This document shows positions 21,031 through 33,247 of a DNA stretch of 64,000 nt, in pieces. Source of the stretch: Cutaneotrichosporon cavernicola. Its lineage: Eukaryota; Basidiomycota; Tremellomycetes; Trichosporonales; Trichosporonaceae. The stretch lies in NCBI RefSeq assembly GCF_030864355.1, contig NC_083393.1, forward strand, positions 124,001 through 188,000, in the 5' to 3' direction. Position 1 is the first letter of the stretch, and each line of letters starts with the position of its first letter. The notes below the pieces were generated by a model. It worked only from the letters and a program-made list of their open reading frames with translations. It searched no databases and was not told the DNA's origin. The position numbers were made by a program, and so were the translations under genes.

Positions 21031-23257
21031 CTACGGGCTAAGGAGCGCCTGCACAATGTGGTTGACGCGCAGGTGCCGCAGGTCCGTGTAGGTCTGGCCA
21101 CAGCCCACGAACAGGATAGGCTGACCAGTGACGTATGTCATCGACAGCGCTGCGCCGACCTTGTCGTCCTTGCGTCAGTTGACATGAGGACCCGTACAAC
21201 TCACAATAGTGTCAAACTTGGTGAGGAGGATGCCGTCGATGCCACGGCGGCGGGCCGGCCCTGCGCCTGCCCCAGAGAAGTCCTTGAGCGCACGGTCAAA
21301 CTTGGTGAGTTGGTCGACAGCCTCGTTGCCGACAAGCGCCTCGCCGACGAAGATGATCTTGTCGGGGTTGTTGACGGTGACGAGCTTGGCGAGCGCGCGC
21401 ATGAGCGGTTCGTTGTCCTGCATACGCCCCGCCGTATCAATGAGCACAACGTCGAAGCGGTGCTCCTTGGCTGCTGTCAGCTAGAACAAGCCTGTATTGC
21501 TCACCATACGCAATCGCGTCCTTTGCGATGCCAGCCGCGTCCTTGCCGTAGCCACGCTCGTATAGCTCAATGCGGCGTGAGCCGTCCGGCGCGCCGCCAG
21601 CAACACCCATGCCCATCTCGTCGCCGAGCGCGCCGAGGTTACGGACGTGCACACGCAGCTGCTCGACTGCGCCAGAGCGGAACGTGTCGCACGCGGCAAT
21701 GAGCACGCGCAACCCGTTCTGTAGGAGCCAGAAACACACCTTGGACAGGTTGGTCGACTTGCCCACGCCGTTGACGCCGACAAACGTCAGCGTGTACGGG
21801 TCGGGTGGGGCGTCAGGCGCAGACAGTGAGCCTGGCTGGGAGCGCTTGCGCTGGATATCAACGAGGAGATCGGTCGACGTCTTGGGCGTCAGGATGCGCG
21901 TCATGCTCGCCGACAGCGCCTTCTCGACCTCGGACTTGACGGACGAGAGGCCGCCAAGCTTCTTACCGACGAGCGAGGACGCGACGCCGTCACATAGCTT
22001 CTCGGCGATATCCTTGGCGACGTTCTTGGACATGAGGTGTTTCTCCATCTCAGCAATCACCGGCCGCAGGTCCTCCTTGGTGATCGCCTTCTTTCCAGAC
22101 AGGCGCGAGAGCATGCTGGCCCACGTAGACTCCTCGGCGGGCTCCTCGTCGTCGTCAGCAATCGTGAGCTTCTGCGTGCGACGCGAGAGAATGTCCTCCT
22201 CGGTCGGCAGATCGTCCTTCTTGCCACTCCCAAAGTCCCAGTCCGCGACCTCGTAGTTGCCCGTCGCCGTGCGTGTACCCAGCGCATCCTGCGACACTAG
22301 CGCGTCAACGTCGACGGTCACATTCTCCGGGGCAGGCGACGAATAGTCGAGCGCTGCCATATCGGCGTCCGACACAGGCGTGTCGCCCCACTTGCGCATG
22401 AGCTTGGCCTGGGCACCAGACGCCTTACGCGGCGAGGGCACGGGCGATGGCGTCATGCTAATGTCAGCTTGTTTACACACAGCCACTCACCCATCGCGCC
22501 CGCGCCCCTTCCGCCCCTTCATGCGGCCCTTGAGTGCCTGCACGTTCTTAGCTATGTCCTCGGCGCTCACGGCATTATGCGCCTCGTCGCCCGAATGCGG
22601 AGCTGCCTCGTCAGCACGGAATACACCAGTGCTCACTCTCAGCGCCTGCGTTGGCGATCTGCGACTGCCGCATCGGCACCGGCACTGAGCGACCACCTTT
22701 CCTCCCCGCCGTAGCTTCTTGGCTCTTCAGGCAGCGGTCGAAGATTGCTTCCCATCGCTGGTCGACGATCTGCTGTCCGAGGATCCGCAGCGCCGAGAGG
22801 CCCCCTGGGGCGAATGGGCTGGCACGGTCCGCGAGGGCGTCGACAAACGACTCGAGGTACGGTTGGAACAGGGAGAGAAAGAGCTGCTTGGTGCGCTGCA
22901 GCAGCGCCGGGATGTACGTCAAGGGCAGGAGCGCGGGGAAGACAACCTGGGGTTAGCTAACAAGGATGGGAACTCTGTTACACACAACGAAGACGAGTCC
23001 CAGGCCGTTCTCCATCGTCCACCGGATACTGTAACCATCCTTCTCGAACCCGTCCTCCTCGGTGCGTGCCTTGCCCTCTATCATGACCTCGCGAATGAGC
23101 GCGTTCACCGGGGACGCCGGGGTGGCTGCGAGCGCTGTGAAGGTCGGCGTGAACGAGCGCGACCACAAGATGACGCCGCCTAGCGCCAGTGAGCTTTGGG
23201 AGGAACAAATTACACCCTCGACTCACTCTGGTGGGATATGGATACGTGATCGAGCAT
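21031..23257 (-). CDS. SRP101: Signal recognition particle receptor alpha subunit
   Basis: Seven exons; the first encodes [11 protein letters not shown] (23257-23227), followed by 23179-22986, 22946 onward and so on to the stop at 21031. The N-terminal SRX domain ([23 protein letters not shown]) binds the beta subunit. A charged linker with [15 protein letters not shown] follows. The NG GTPase domain shows [13 protein letters not shown] (P-loop), [28 protein letters not shown] and the closing GQTYTDLR region. It docks SRP-ribosome complexes at the ER. One intron (about 34 nt, donor GTGAGC) lies in the linker at a GAG-A/CT junction; its acceptor is the least certain point. Confidence 0.94.
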
Positions 23258-23515
23258 GCTGGAGGAGGTGGAGTGGACGATGACATGTCGGCGTAGATGT
23301 CGGCGTCATGTGGACCACTTTGGTGTTGAACCGGGCCGGACATTTGCTTCCGCTCCATCCAACTATCCCACGGTGTATGTCTATAGATAAGGCCGGTATG
23401 TCAGAGCCGAGTCTGGCAGCCCGATCCGAGAGTTCCGTCCGGAACACCCCTAAAGTCGAAAGTCGACGCCCACATCACATCTCTCTCTCATCTCTCATCT
23501 CTCTACTCTCCGACG

Positions 23516-25719
23516 ATGCCAGGACCCGGTCCGACCGCTCACCAGGTCCTAGTCTACTCTGGACCCGGCGTCTCGCCCCTCAGTCTCTCGCACACCCTCC
23601 TGACACTGTCCCTCCACCTCCTTCCGCACTACACTGTCCAGCCCGTCTCGGCGTCCCTCCTCTCCTCCGAACCGTGGGAGGAACACTGTGCGCTCCTTGT
23701 CATTCCGGGCGGTCGCGACCTGCCCTACGTCGAGGAACTGTCGCTCAAGACGAAAGCAACAACCCGCATCGCAGACTACGTCCGCGATGGCGGGCGTTAC
23801 CTCGGCCTGTGCGCCGGCGCATACTTTGCCTCAGCCGAGGTACGCTTCGACGTGGGCGGCACAAAAGAAGTAACGGGAAAGAGAGCACTTGTGAGTCAGT
23901 CATATCAAGGTAGATCTGATGGTAGGCGTTTTTCCCAGGTACGTGTGCGGGCCCAACGCACGCCGGCTTCGACTACGGGTCCGAGAGCGGGGCAAAGGCC
24001 GTGTCACTCATTGCGCGCGACAAGGTCCTAGACCTCATCTACTACAATGGCGGTGGACACTTTATCATGCCCGCCCCTCTACCGGGCGTCCAAGTCGTTG
24101 CGCGTTACGCCGAGCCGCCGTCGCCTGATGCCGACATCGCCGCGGTCCAGATCACCAGAGGCAAGGGCAAAGCCCTCCTGCTCTCCGTGCATCCCGAGTA
24201 TCCGCTCGAGGACCCTCCCGCCCGTGACGCGATCTCCAAGCTCCCCGACCCGCCGACCGAGGAGGTCGTCGAGGTGGCCGAGAAAGGCCGCGTCGAGTGG
24301 TTCGCCGACCTGCTCGCCGGCCTGGGCCTACACATCCCGAGCCGGGAGGAGGAACGTGCCGGCGAGGAGGAGCACCTCCTTCTACACCCGACACACCCGT
24401 CGCCCATCTTCGTCCTCTCTCACCCCAAGTTGCCCCAAGTCGCTGCAGGCGTCCTAGATGCCAAGAACATCCAGGCCAAACTCAAGCCCACGTCAGAAGA
24501 CTCCAAGACGCTGCGTGATGGCAACGACGAGGTCGAGGTCCGTTCGGTCGATGCCGTTCCCGACGTTGCCAGTTTCCTCGCTAAGCGCCGCCTCACTGAG
24601 CCAGAGTACCCTCCCGCAATTGGGGAACTGTCGCTTGGAGACTCGACGCCAGCAGCCAAGGCACCCGACATGCACTCGCTGACCAAGACGCTCCTCCTCC
24701 CCGGCGCCAAGGAGTACAATGCGAGCTGGACCCCGCTCTTCAACTTTGACACGTACTGGACCGAGCTGGATGCGGCGCGCAAACGGTCTGGTCGCGCGAC
24801 AGGTATCATGCGTGAAGGACCATCTGGCAGTCGACCAGCCCTGGGCGACCTCATGCTCTACGGCGAGGCTGTAACCAGCACGCAGACGATGTTAGACCGC
24901 AACCCTGTTCTTCTTGCTGGTCTTCCGTCGCCACTCTCATTCCTCGCCTCGTTCCAGCTCAGCGGTCGCGGACGTGGAAGTAACGCCTGGCTCTCCCCAG
25001 CCGGCTGTTTGCAGTGGAGCATGCTCCTCACCCTCCCAGCGAGCATGGTCAGCAAAATGGTGTTGATCCAGTATCTCACGGCCTTGGCAGTTGCCGAGGC
25101 AGTAGACGAGGACGGGCGGTTGGGCGTGCGCATCAAGTGGCCGAATGACATCTACGCCCAGGCTGAGGGGATTGGCGGCACCGAGATCGGGTCGGGCAAG
25201 AAAGGCATCGTCAAGATCGGCGGCATCCTCGTCAACACAAACTTTATCAATGGACAATGGCGCATCGTCGTCGGTACAGGTCTCAACGTCCTCAACGCGC
25301 TGCCGACCACCTCGCTGAGCCAGCTGCATGACCTCCTCACTGAGCGGGCGGCGCGGAGCGGGTCGACCAAGGCACTGCCCCCTCCCCCGACGATGGAGGG
25401 TACGCTCGCACGCATCATGAATGCGTTCGAGGCCAAGTGGGTCCAGTTTGTCGAGGCAGGTAGCTTTCAGCCCTTCATGGCAGAGTACCACGCTCGATGG
25501 CTCCACTCGAACCAGGAGGTCACCCTCACCACCGTTACCCCGCACCAGCGTCTCCGTATCGTCGGTATCACGCCCGATTACGGTCTGATGCGTTGTGTGC
25601 CGGTGACCGCGAGCTCGAGCATCTTTGGCCGCGAGGTCGGGAATACCGAGTACGTCGAGCTGCAGCCGGACGGGAACAGCTTTGATCTCATGGCGGGTAT
25701 GATCAAGAAGAAGGTCTAG
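23516..25719 (+). CDS. BPL1: Biotin--protein ligase
   Basis: Two exons (23516-23890, 23926-25719), about 722 aa. An N-terminal glutamine-amidotransferase-like domain (VIPGGRDLPYVEEL; GLCAGAYF; FIMPAPLPG) typical of eukaryotic BPLs precedes the catalytic domain. That domain has GEAVTSTQTM, the biotinyl-AMP loop GRGRGSNAW, KWPNDIY and KIGGILV, then the C-terminal GREVGNTEYVELQPDG cap. It biotinylates pyruvate and acetyl-CoA carboxylases. The intron sits within the amidotransferase-like domain. Shares a 258-bp divergent promoter with SRP101. Confidence 0.95.
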
Positions 25720-25957
25720 TACGACGTAGGGCGTTAGCAGAGTGAGCCGGGGTTAGATGGCGCGTTGTTTACGTGTGGCCAGTTACCAACATCTAGATGC
25801 GATGTACTCTTGCTCGTTACCTCAGTCGGCCAGGCCGCCGCGGTGGTACATGGATGTCTGCATAGGTACTCCACAACGATGCTACAAAGCGCTCTGAACA
25901 TGATGCTACACAGCGCCCCCGGCTTGCCCAAACCACGATGATGATGCTAATGAATGT

Positions 25958-28052
25958 CTACCAGTTGATGCCCTTGGGCGCCGGGAGCTGGTGCGTCTGC
26001 TCCCATGTATCGATAAATGACTTGATTGTTGCGCGCGTTGCTGCCGTGTCGCAGCGGATCGCGCCGCTCTCAACACCTGCCCTCTCGGCCACGAGGATTT
26101 TATTCATTTGCTGTGCACCGTACGTCTTGACGAGGGCAGGGCCGACTGTCTCGAGGTGCGCAAGGAGGAGCGGTCCGACAGCGGGGTGCTTAGCGAGATT
26201 GGCCTTGAGTGCGGTCGCGACCCAAGTCCATGCGGCCGGAAGGCGCCACTCTTCCGGGACGAGCTCGAGGAGCTGTTTCGGCGTCGGTTGCGCGGGAAGC
26301 GTGTGTGCGAGACTCCCCAACGGGAGCGCCAGAACTGCAAGGTACATGCGCACGATGCCGATCATGCGCCGGATGTACTCGGAGTGACTCTCGTCGACAA
26401 GCTGGCCGGTCGACTGCTCGTATTCCTCCCGCGACTGGCCCTGCATGTCAGCGTGGACAGCAATAACGCTCACCTCAACCCGAACTGGCCAGTACGGCAC
26501 AACGAAGGGACACTTCTTGACCAGGCGAGCGTACACCACGCTGCCAAACGCGGGGTGTCCACGAAGCATGACGCCCATGATTATACGGGCAAGAGGGAAG
26601 GCGGCCTCGGGCTTGGCCTCGACTTCCCGCACAGCCTGCCGGATGAGTGCCTTGGCAGTGTGCGACAGCAAGTAGTAGTACGGAAGGTGCAGTTGCTCGG
26701 TGAGCTTTATTGGGTTGGCGGCACTTGGTGGGGAGGAGAGCTGTTCGTTGAACTTGGCGCAGAGGTCGTTGGTCTGTCGTTAGCGGAGCAAACTCCTGGC
26801 AGCTCTGTAACTCACAACGGCGAGAATCTTCTCCTGCGTGTTGACGACTTGCCCAATCCAGCGCTTGATTAAGCGCATAGTGGGAAGCAGCGTATCACGC
26901 ATCTCTTTGTTGGCTTTGAGGGGATTAATGACCTCCGCCTTCATGCGCTTCTGCACGTCGACCCACTTGGCCCACTCACGGCGCCCATGCAAGGAGGTGT
27001 CAGCCGCAGCCCTCCTCTCGTCCTCCTGGCGCTGAGCTGCCGCCTGCGCGGCCTGTGCCTCCTTCTGCTTCTGCTCCGCTTCTGCGCGGTCTGCCGCCTC
27101 CTTCTCTGCCTTCTCCTTGGCTACGCGCTCCGCCTCTGCCTTCCTCGCGAGCGCCTCTTTCTCCGCGGCCACAGCCCGCGCCTCGTCGTCCTCCTTGCGC
27201 TTGCGTTCAGCAGTCGCACGCGCAGCCAGCTCCTCCCCATGGCGACGCTCAGACTCCTTGATCGCCGCGTCAATGTCCTGCCATGTCAGCTGTGCAAAGT
27301 AGACTCAGCTCACCGCCCAAAGCTGCGCCTGTCGTTCTTGGAAGCGGCGGGTGCGTTCCTTCTCCTCGGCCTCGGCGCGGACAGCAAGCCCTTCCATCAT
27401 GGCCAGCAGTTCATCAGCATCACGATCGCCCTGGATCTTTTGCTTTCGGTCATGCTCCTTGCGGATGTTCGACCTGATTTGGTCCAGCTCAGCCTGGCGT
27501 TCTGCAGCCTTGCGGTGGCCGTGCTTCCACGCGTCGGCCTCGGTCGCACGTATCCACTTGGTGTACTCGCTGGGGCCGTTATCCCGGAGAAGGTCAGCCA
27601 CAGTCGGCTCCCAGGGGCGCCAACTTGGACCAGCGACGGGGACTTTGTGGTTGGGTTTACGCGCGCCGGATGGGGCGCGCCGCGGTGCTGGTGGAGGAGC
27701 AGAGCGCTTCTCCTTCCTTTACGTCAGATTCAATTTCCCAAGAATATCTTACTTGGGATTACGGTAACTTGTTTTCGAGGTGGTAGACATGCCGTCGAGG
27801 AGATCACCAACCTCATCTTCAGAGTTGGTGTCGTCTTCGCTATCGCTAAACACCAGAGTGTTGCGGATCGCGATGCCGAGTTTGGACAGTGGTTGCCTAG
27901 CATCAGCAAGGTGACTAGTATGTGACTCACCGGGTGAGGTCTGGCATGGGAAGATCATCACTCTCGTCAGACAAGTAACTAACGTCATCTTGGACAACGC
28001 CGACAAAGTTGTCGTCGGAATCAGAGTCCGAGTCTGGGATACCAAACTTCAT
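25958..28052 (-). CDS. GLE1: mRNA export factor GLE1
   Basis: Five exons, starting at 28052 (MKFGIPDSDSDSDDNF) and ending at 25958 (LPAPKGINW). The N-terminal third is acidic. The middle is a long Ala/Glu/Lys coiled coil (EKEALARKAEAERVAKEKAEKEA region). The C-terminal all-helical GLE1 domain (NPLKANKEMRDTLLPTMRLIKRWIGQVV; YEQSTGQLVDES; MIGIVRMYLAVLAL) binds IP6 and activates Dbp5 at the cytoplasmic side of nuclear pores. All introns have CTGAC/CTAAC or GATGCTAG-type acceptors. A CACGTG at 28243 lies about 190 bp upstream. Confidence 0.9.
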
Positions 28053-28623
28053 GGCTGAGGTGATAATCAGCCACCCGTGGTGCCGTTGAAGTTTGCGCGC
28101 GTGAGGATGCGTAAAGCGCACAAATCGAGGAGGAGAGAAGGAAATCTACAGTGAGATGAGACAAGGAAGGTTGAGGTTGACGAAGATGTTGATGGCTGCA
28201 CAGAGTGCCTTCCTCCACATGGAGATAAACCAAAGTCCGTGTCACGTGGTTTAAAGTGTTGAGGCATTTCGACTCTTAGACGGAGCCTGAGTCTCATCCC
28301 AAATGGTGCCGATCTGAGCGATCTGAGGGGTATTGTGGCGCCAAGAACATGCTCAGTAGTGTCAACAACAGACTTACTCTACCTATCTCATGGCCAAGAT
28401 AAACTACTCTGCCTATGCACTCTTAATTCACGCAGCGGAGCATGTACGGTTGGTTAGTCCTCTGGGCCAGATAACGTTCGCGAGAACATCAAACGTGCGT
28501 GGGACATAAATACCCAATACCCGTGTGGAATCCAGGTCAGCTGCCCACCGTAGGTACCACATTTGGCTCTAATAACACCAGCCATCACCAACTGGACTCT
28601 CGACACTTCACACCGCATTATCC
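28053..28623. other. Divergent promoter region, GLE1 and an unknown gene
   Basis: About 570 bp without a supported coding frame. Contains a CACGTG at 28243-28248. Confidence 0.4.
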
Positions 28624-29874
28624 ATGTCGTGGACAACACTACCGCCCGGCCCAGGAAGTCCAGGCGAGAGCTGGACTGCACATCCCGAGGCCTTCACCGA
28701 CGGCCCAGCATACGCCGAGCCCCTTCACGCCAATCCGACCAAATACGTCGAGGATCACACCCATTCTGAAGACTGTGAGACGTCCGTTTATAAAGCTAAC
28801 ACCAGCCGGCTCCGAGCTGTGCGAGTACATCCGCGCATGTGCGCGGCAAGAACCCCGCGTATCCCTCCGCATCAGCGGGGATAATGGCCGCGCCTTTGAC
28901 TTTACCATTGACCTCGCGCCGGTCCTCGCTCAAGGAGGCAGGAACATTCGCCTCTTCTCCCGCCCCACCGCCGCATATCGTACCGCACACGCATTACGCG
29001 ATACAATATCCGGCCTCAGCCGAGATATAGCACAAGCTTGGGCAGCATGGTGGCGTGTCCTCCTCCCCGAGTGGCAGACACGACAGCGGCGGCACTCCAA
29101 CATCTACCCACCCTGGTCAGAAGGACCATGGAAGGATCAGGTCCAAGGGGAGGAGGAACGGCTCCTCCGTCGCGAGCTGCGTGGATGGTGCGACGCATAT
29201 TCTGCCGACAAGGGCGTAGTCAAGTGCTTCACACTCAAGAAGGAGGTTTGGGGGTGGGACGTCGACCTTCTCCGCCGGACGTTGCAGCACCGTATTTGGG
29301 CTAGTGGACAGCGGGCTTTCGTCGACGTTGAGATCGAGTGTGGCGAGGACGACGTCACTGTCGAGCCAGAAAACACGGTTGTTCGCTTGAAGCATAATTC
29401 CTGGATCGTGGTTTTGGGTTGGGTCACCCTGCTCTACCCGCTCCTCTGGGTGCTCCTGCACCTGTTTGGGCGGTATGGAGCGACGTACGATCAGGCTGTT
29501 GCAAGTTGTGAGTCGAGCATGACACAGAATGAGACGATGAGACGGCGTGACTGATGGCAGATGCGCTCAAGCTCTACCCCGCGCTCCCTGGCACGTGTCC
29601 AAGCGAGTCCGTCGCCGAGGGCGCACAGCGTTATGCCGCTGCAGCGGTGCGCTACGGATTACCACCAGACGCGCGGCTTGTCAAGGGCCCGAAAGGCGTG
29701 CATGTACTGGTCGGCGTCGAGGAGTCCGATTGGCTGCGCGAGTGGGAAGATCGAATCCTGCAGTCTGTGAGATTGCGCATCAAGGCGCCACTCGAGGGCC
29801 ATGCTCTCGTGCTCGAGGCGCACCAAGTGCTCGAGGTGGACGAGGAGGAGGGGCCGGAGATGTGTGAGGTGTGA
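28624..29874 (+). CDS. Protein of unknown function with one C-terminal-side membrane segment
   Basis: Three exons (28624-28774, 28806-29507, 29561-29874), about 388 aa. It starts MSWTTLPPGPGSPGESW, and the N-terminal 50 residues are Pro/His-rich. A mostly soluble region follows with several Trp-rich patches (AWAAWWRVLLPEWQ; KKEVWGWDVDLL). A single hydrophobic helix (WIVVLGWVTLLYPLLWVLLHLF) lies near residue 260. The tail is acidic. No signal peptide. I recognise the style of a conserved fungal single-pass protein but cannot name it. The exon-2/3 phase (GTT-GCA-AGT-T/AT) is consistent. Confidence 0.68.
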
Positions 29875-30339
29875 ATGTGCTTGGGCGATTGAGTGTTTCT
29901 GTTTTTGTTCTGTTTGTCGGCGTTCTCGAGCTCTCAGATCTCAGATCTGTACTTGGCAGTAGGAGATGTATCATCGTTGTTGATATTTAACACCAAAAGC
30001 AGAGCTCCACGGACTACTTAGTCACTCGGTCCATCACATCAGCCAAACTTGCACGGTCACCAGGATTTGTTAATCTTTCATCACACTATGCTACACTAGC
30101 AATCATGTACAACTTGTGCGTTCGTTACGTTACTGGTGTCAGCATACGAAGCTCGCAAAAGCAAGCCAAGGTCCCTCAGGGTAACTATGAAGGTAACATC
30201 ATTTCTGGAACGCCAGCACCCCCCAAAGCCCGCTCCACCAAGACGGCCAAGCGGAAGGGTTGCACTGACTGGGTCGAGCCCCCAGTACGGCTAATAGGGA
30301 ACTTTTGTCGTCACTGGGACCTGGCAAAGAGCAACTCAC
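29875..30339. other. Convergent 3' region
   Basis: About 465 bp between two gene ends. GTGAGTTG directly follows the TAF13 stop codon on the minus strand, so TAF13 may have an intron in its 3' UTR. An 85-codon plus-strand frame at 30105 has no other support. Confidence 0.35.
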
Positions 30340-31464
30340 CTATTGGATCTTGGATGGGCTAGGGGCAGCGGAGCCCGTGCCAGCGCGCGCCTTCTTCTTG
30401 GCCGGAGCCGCGCGCTTCTTGGGCGGCGCGTTCGGGTCCAAGTTCTTCTTCCATCCCTTCTTTGGCCCAGGCTTCTTGCGCTCCTCGGGAGGCTTGGGCG
30501 GTCGACCGCGCTTCTTCTCGCCATCGTCACGCTTCTTGCCCTGCTGCTGCTGGTCGTCGTCGAGACCGAGGAACGACTTGCCAACAGCCTTGATAAGGTC
30601 CTCGTTGGACGGCTGAGCCACACGCTTCGACTGTTGCAGTTCCTGCGACATGTACATCATGTCGTCCCACCGGTCGAGGTACTTCTTGAGGTAGGAGTGT
30701 GACGAAAGGCGATGGCGCAGGGCCTCGGCCTTGAGTGGAATGGGCTGGCGGGGCACGCTTGGGTTCGAGCGGGTAGCCCCGAAAGGACGACACAAGTCGG
30801 CGAGGAACTCGGCGGTCATGTCCTCGAGGACGTCGACCGAGTCGACATCAGGCTCGGCAACGTCGCCACAAGCGTACATTAGACGCGCGATCTCGCCTCG
30901 CATTTGCCCACGCATGCTCGGCTCCTCACGTGGACGCGAGTTGCCCGCGGTGAGGGGACGTTCAGTCGCAGAGCTGATGAGGGCCGTGAGAGGGTTGGTA
31001 GAAGCAGACGGTCGTTGGTCCGGCACGTCGATGCGCAGGCGTTTAACGGGACGGGACGGGTCCTTCGGGCGGACTGCCTGCGGGGCTATGCCAGGGCGAC
31101 CTAACGAAGGATGGATCGGCTGGGGTGGTTTGCCGTGCGCGTTCTGCTGTGCCATGCGCTGGCTCGCAATGAATGTCGAATGGACGTGGCGCTGGCGGTC
31201 TGGCGGCAGAGCTTGAAACTGGGCTATGGCGTCCTGAGTCGACGGGCGCACAGGCGGGACAGCCGGCCGCAGGGACATGGCTCTGTTGTAGTTCTGGTGG
31301 GCGAAGAACAACGACAGCGTTGCGAGCAGGTTCGGCGGCACCGCCGGTGCATTCGCTGGTGCGACAGGCGAGGAAGCCGATGGTGTTGCCGCTAAGGGCG
31401 TAGCTGGACCGCTGGGCGGTCCACTAGTCGGCGCCGATGGCGGTTGCGACGGGGGCTGCGACAT
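30340..31464 (-). CDS. TAF13: TFIID subunit TAF13, with long extensions
   Basis: One coding exon, 374 aa. The histone-fold core is at about residues 185-275: GEIARLMYACGDVAEPDVDSVDVLEDMTAEFLADL, then LKAEALRHRLSSHSYLKKYLDRWDDMMYM, as in TAF13, which pairs with TAF11. Usual TAF13 proteins are under 200 aa. Here a Pro/Ser/Ala/Gln-rich N-terminal 180 residues and a basic AT-hook-like tail (KKRGRPPKPPEERKKPGPKK) flank it. An acceptor-like CTGACCAGAGCAG abuts the ATG, so a 5' intron, and possibly upstream exons at 31.7-32.0 kb, are likely. Confidence 0.85.
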   Translation of the reverse strand: MSQPPSQPPSAPTSGPPSGPATPLAATPSASSPVAPANAPAVPPNLLATLSLFFAHQNYNRAMSLRPAVPPVRPSTQDAIAQFQALPPDRQRHVHSTFIASQRMAQQNAHGKPPQPIHPSLGRPGIAPQAVRPKDPSRPVKRLRIDVPDQRPSASTNPLTALISSATERPLTAGNSRPREEPSMRGQMRGEIARLMYACGDVAEPDVDSVDVLEDMTAEFLADLCRPFGATRSNPSVPRQPIPLKAEALRHRLSSHSYLKKYLDRWDDMMYMSQELQQSKRVAQPSNEDLIKAVGKSFLGLDDDQQQQGKKRDDGEKKRGRPPKPPEERKKPGPKKGWKKNLDPNAPPKKRAAPAKKKARAGTGSAAPSPSKIQ

Positions 31465-31714
31465 CTGCTCTGGTCAGCCATTATTCATGGAACAAGAGCG
31501 AAGGAATCATAAAGCCGATTGAAGCATAGACGCTCCTGCCTCACATCGCACCGCACCGCACACCGCGTTCAACAGCCAGTACACAGAACGTGGACCAGAC
31601 AGCGTCTCGCGGCCCGAGGCCACCGAGGTGGGCGCAGGTGGCGCGAAGGAGACAGGGAGGGCTCAGAGAATGGATTGAGCTAAAGTTGAATCATGTCAGG
31701 AGGAAGGGCAGACA

Positions 31715-31778
31715 CTTACGTTGTCGGGAGCCGTGGGGGCGAGAACCTTACGTTGCCGGGAACCGTGGGGCCGAGAAC
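31715..31778 (-). repeat. Tandem 32-bp duplication carrying a 5' splice site in each unit
   Basis: Two adjacent 32-bp units (31715-31746 and 31747-31778) with four or five differences. Read on the minus strand each ends in AACGTAAG, giving two consecutive donor-like sites (GTAAGG, GTAAGT). A matching acceptor, with CTGACATG and ACTTTAG, lies about 40 bases further on. Confidence 0.8.
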
Positions 31779-31990
31779 CTAGGTAGAGGAGAGAGAAATT
31801 CTAGCTCGTCAGTGTCGAGTTCAACAACACGGACAAGGGATGGGAGTTCAGAAAGTGTTTTTGGTATATTGGGTTTATCGCTCATGACCTCTCGGAAGCA
31901 GAACTGAAGTTTGGTTTTCATCACGAAAGATGAAGAAGGTAGGACAAGACACTCACGAGGAAGAAGAGAGATGGGACAGTATCCCGACAC
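31748..31990 (-). CDS. Possible upstream exons of TAF13 or a small separate gene
   Basis: The minus-strand frame between about 31868 and 31748 is protein-like (MSDKPNIPKTLSELPSLVRV, then many acidic residues and leucines). An intron with donor GTGAGTGTC and acceptor AACTTCAG may precede it, and the duplicated donor follows it. Either TAF13 has 5' exons here or this is a short independent gene. Start and end are not fixed. Confidence 0.3.
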   Translation of the reverse strand: MSGYCPISLLPRECLVLPSSSFVMKTKLQFCFREVMSDKPNIPKTLSELPSLVRVVELDTDELEFLSPLPRFSAPRFPAT

Positions 31991-32268
31991 CAGGCCTGTG
32001 TTGTGAATGGTTATTCGCTGCGCAAGCCTGGCGTCTGGGGGTCCTCTGTCAATCGGGTAACCCGATTTCGAAAAGAGACGATTGATGAAAGGTGGATGGA
32101 GGAGAGATTAAGTAGTTCTCCAAGAGTGCAAATGGGAAGGTGCGAGACCGGAGTTAGGGAATTCTCCGATGGGTGGCACGTCCTCAACCCACCCTATGTT
32201 TGCCACTCGACTTGAATGTTGGATCACAACCTCCACCTTACATCAACCTCCACTCGACTTGAACAAAC

Positions 32269-33247
32269 ATGGGCGCCGACGGTGGAAGCATCCCAGACCG
32301 ACGCGACCTCGTCAAGACGCGTGGCAAGGCCGCCACGGCCGACAAAGCTGTTTCGCGCGAGCGTTTCTTCTACTGTGCCCTCAGCAAGGTGAGGTTGCTT
32401 GCTTGCTCGCTTGCTTGACGTTTCGCAAGCTGACGCCAGAAACGGCTGGCCAAGCCAGTAGTCGCCGACCCTCTTGGCAAGCTGTACAACAAGGACGCGG
32501 CGATCGAGTACCTCCTCGACAAGAGTGCTTACGGCGACGGCGAACAGATCTGCCCGTACATCAATGGTGTCAAGGTATGCTAACATACTATCAAGCTGAC
32601 GTCAGGATCTTCTCACGTTGAATGCGCAGCCGAATCCGGACGAGGGCGAGGGCAAGGCGCCCTTCGTGTGCTGGTTGTCGCTCAAGGAGATGAACGGCGC
32701 TGTGCCCTTCATTGCTCTCCGGCACTGCGGCTGCGTGTTCGCCGACGGCGCGCTGCGCGCCGTTCTCCCCAACCTCGCCAAGATTGGTGAGACGGCTGAG
32801 GAACCCTCCCAAGTCGCCTGCCCAAACTGCACGAAGACTTTCGACCCCACCTCGTCATCAGCCGTGCTTCCGATCTATCCCACGCAGGAGGTGCAGGACG
32901 TGCTCCTCACGGCGCTATTTGCAGCGCGCGCCGTCGCCAAGGCCAACAAGAAACGCAAGAATGGCAAGGACAAGGAGAAGAAGGAGGACAAGGGGGAACG
33001 CGCAACAAAAGTCGCCAAGCTCAAGAATGATCGTTCGGCATCCGGCTCACCCGCGCCAGCGGCTGCCAACTCGTCCCTCACATCGAGTGTGCGCGCCCAG
33101 CTTGCCGAGCAAGAGAAGAAGCGGTTGGCGGCGCAGGCGGGGATGAGCGACGCCGTCAAGGCCATGTTCCACAACGGTGATACGGGCAAGAAGGGCGACG
33201 TTGCGGATTTCTTTGGACGCACGTACAACCGCTACGCGACGTCTTAG
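32269..33247 (+). CDS. RTF2: Replication termination factor 2 (RTF2)
   Basis: Three exons (32269-32388, 32440-32574, 32606-33247), about 298 aa. The start MGADGGSIPDRRDLVKTRGKA is diagnostic for the Rtf2 family. The C2HC2-like RING-related domain covers residues 35-190 (FYCALSKKRLAKPVVADPLGKLYNKDA; RHCGCVFADGAL; VACPNCTKTFD). The C-terminal third is a Lys-rich tail (KKRKNGKDKEKKEDKGERATK), ending in DVADFFGRTYNRYATS. In fission yeast it acts at barrier-stalled forks. Confidence 0.93.
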
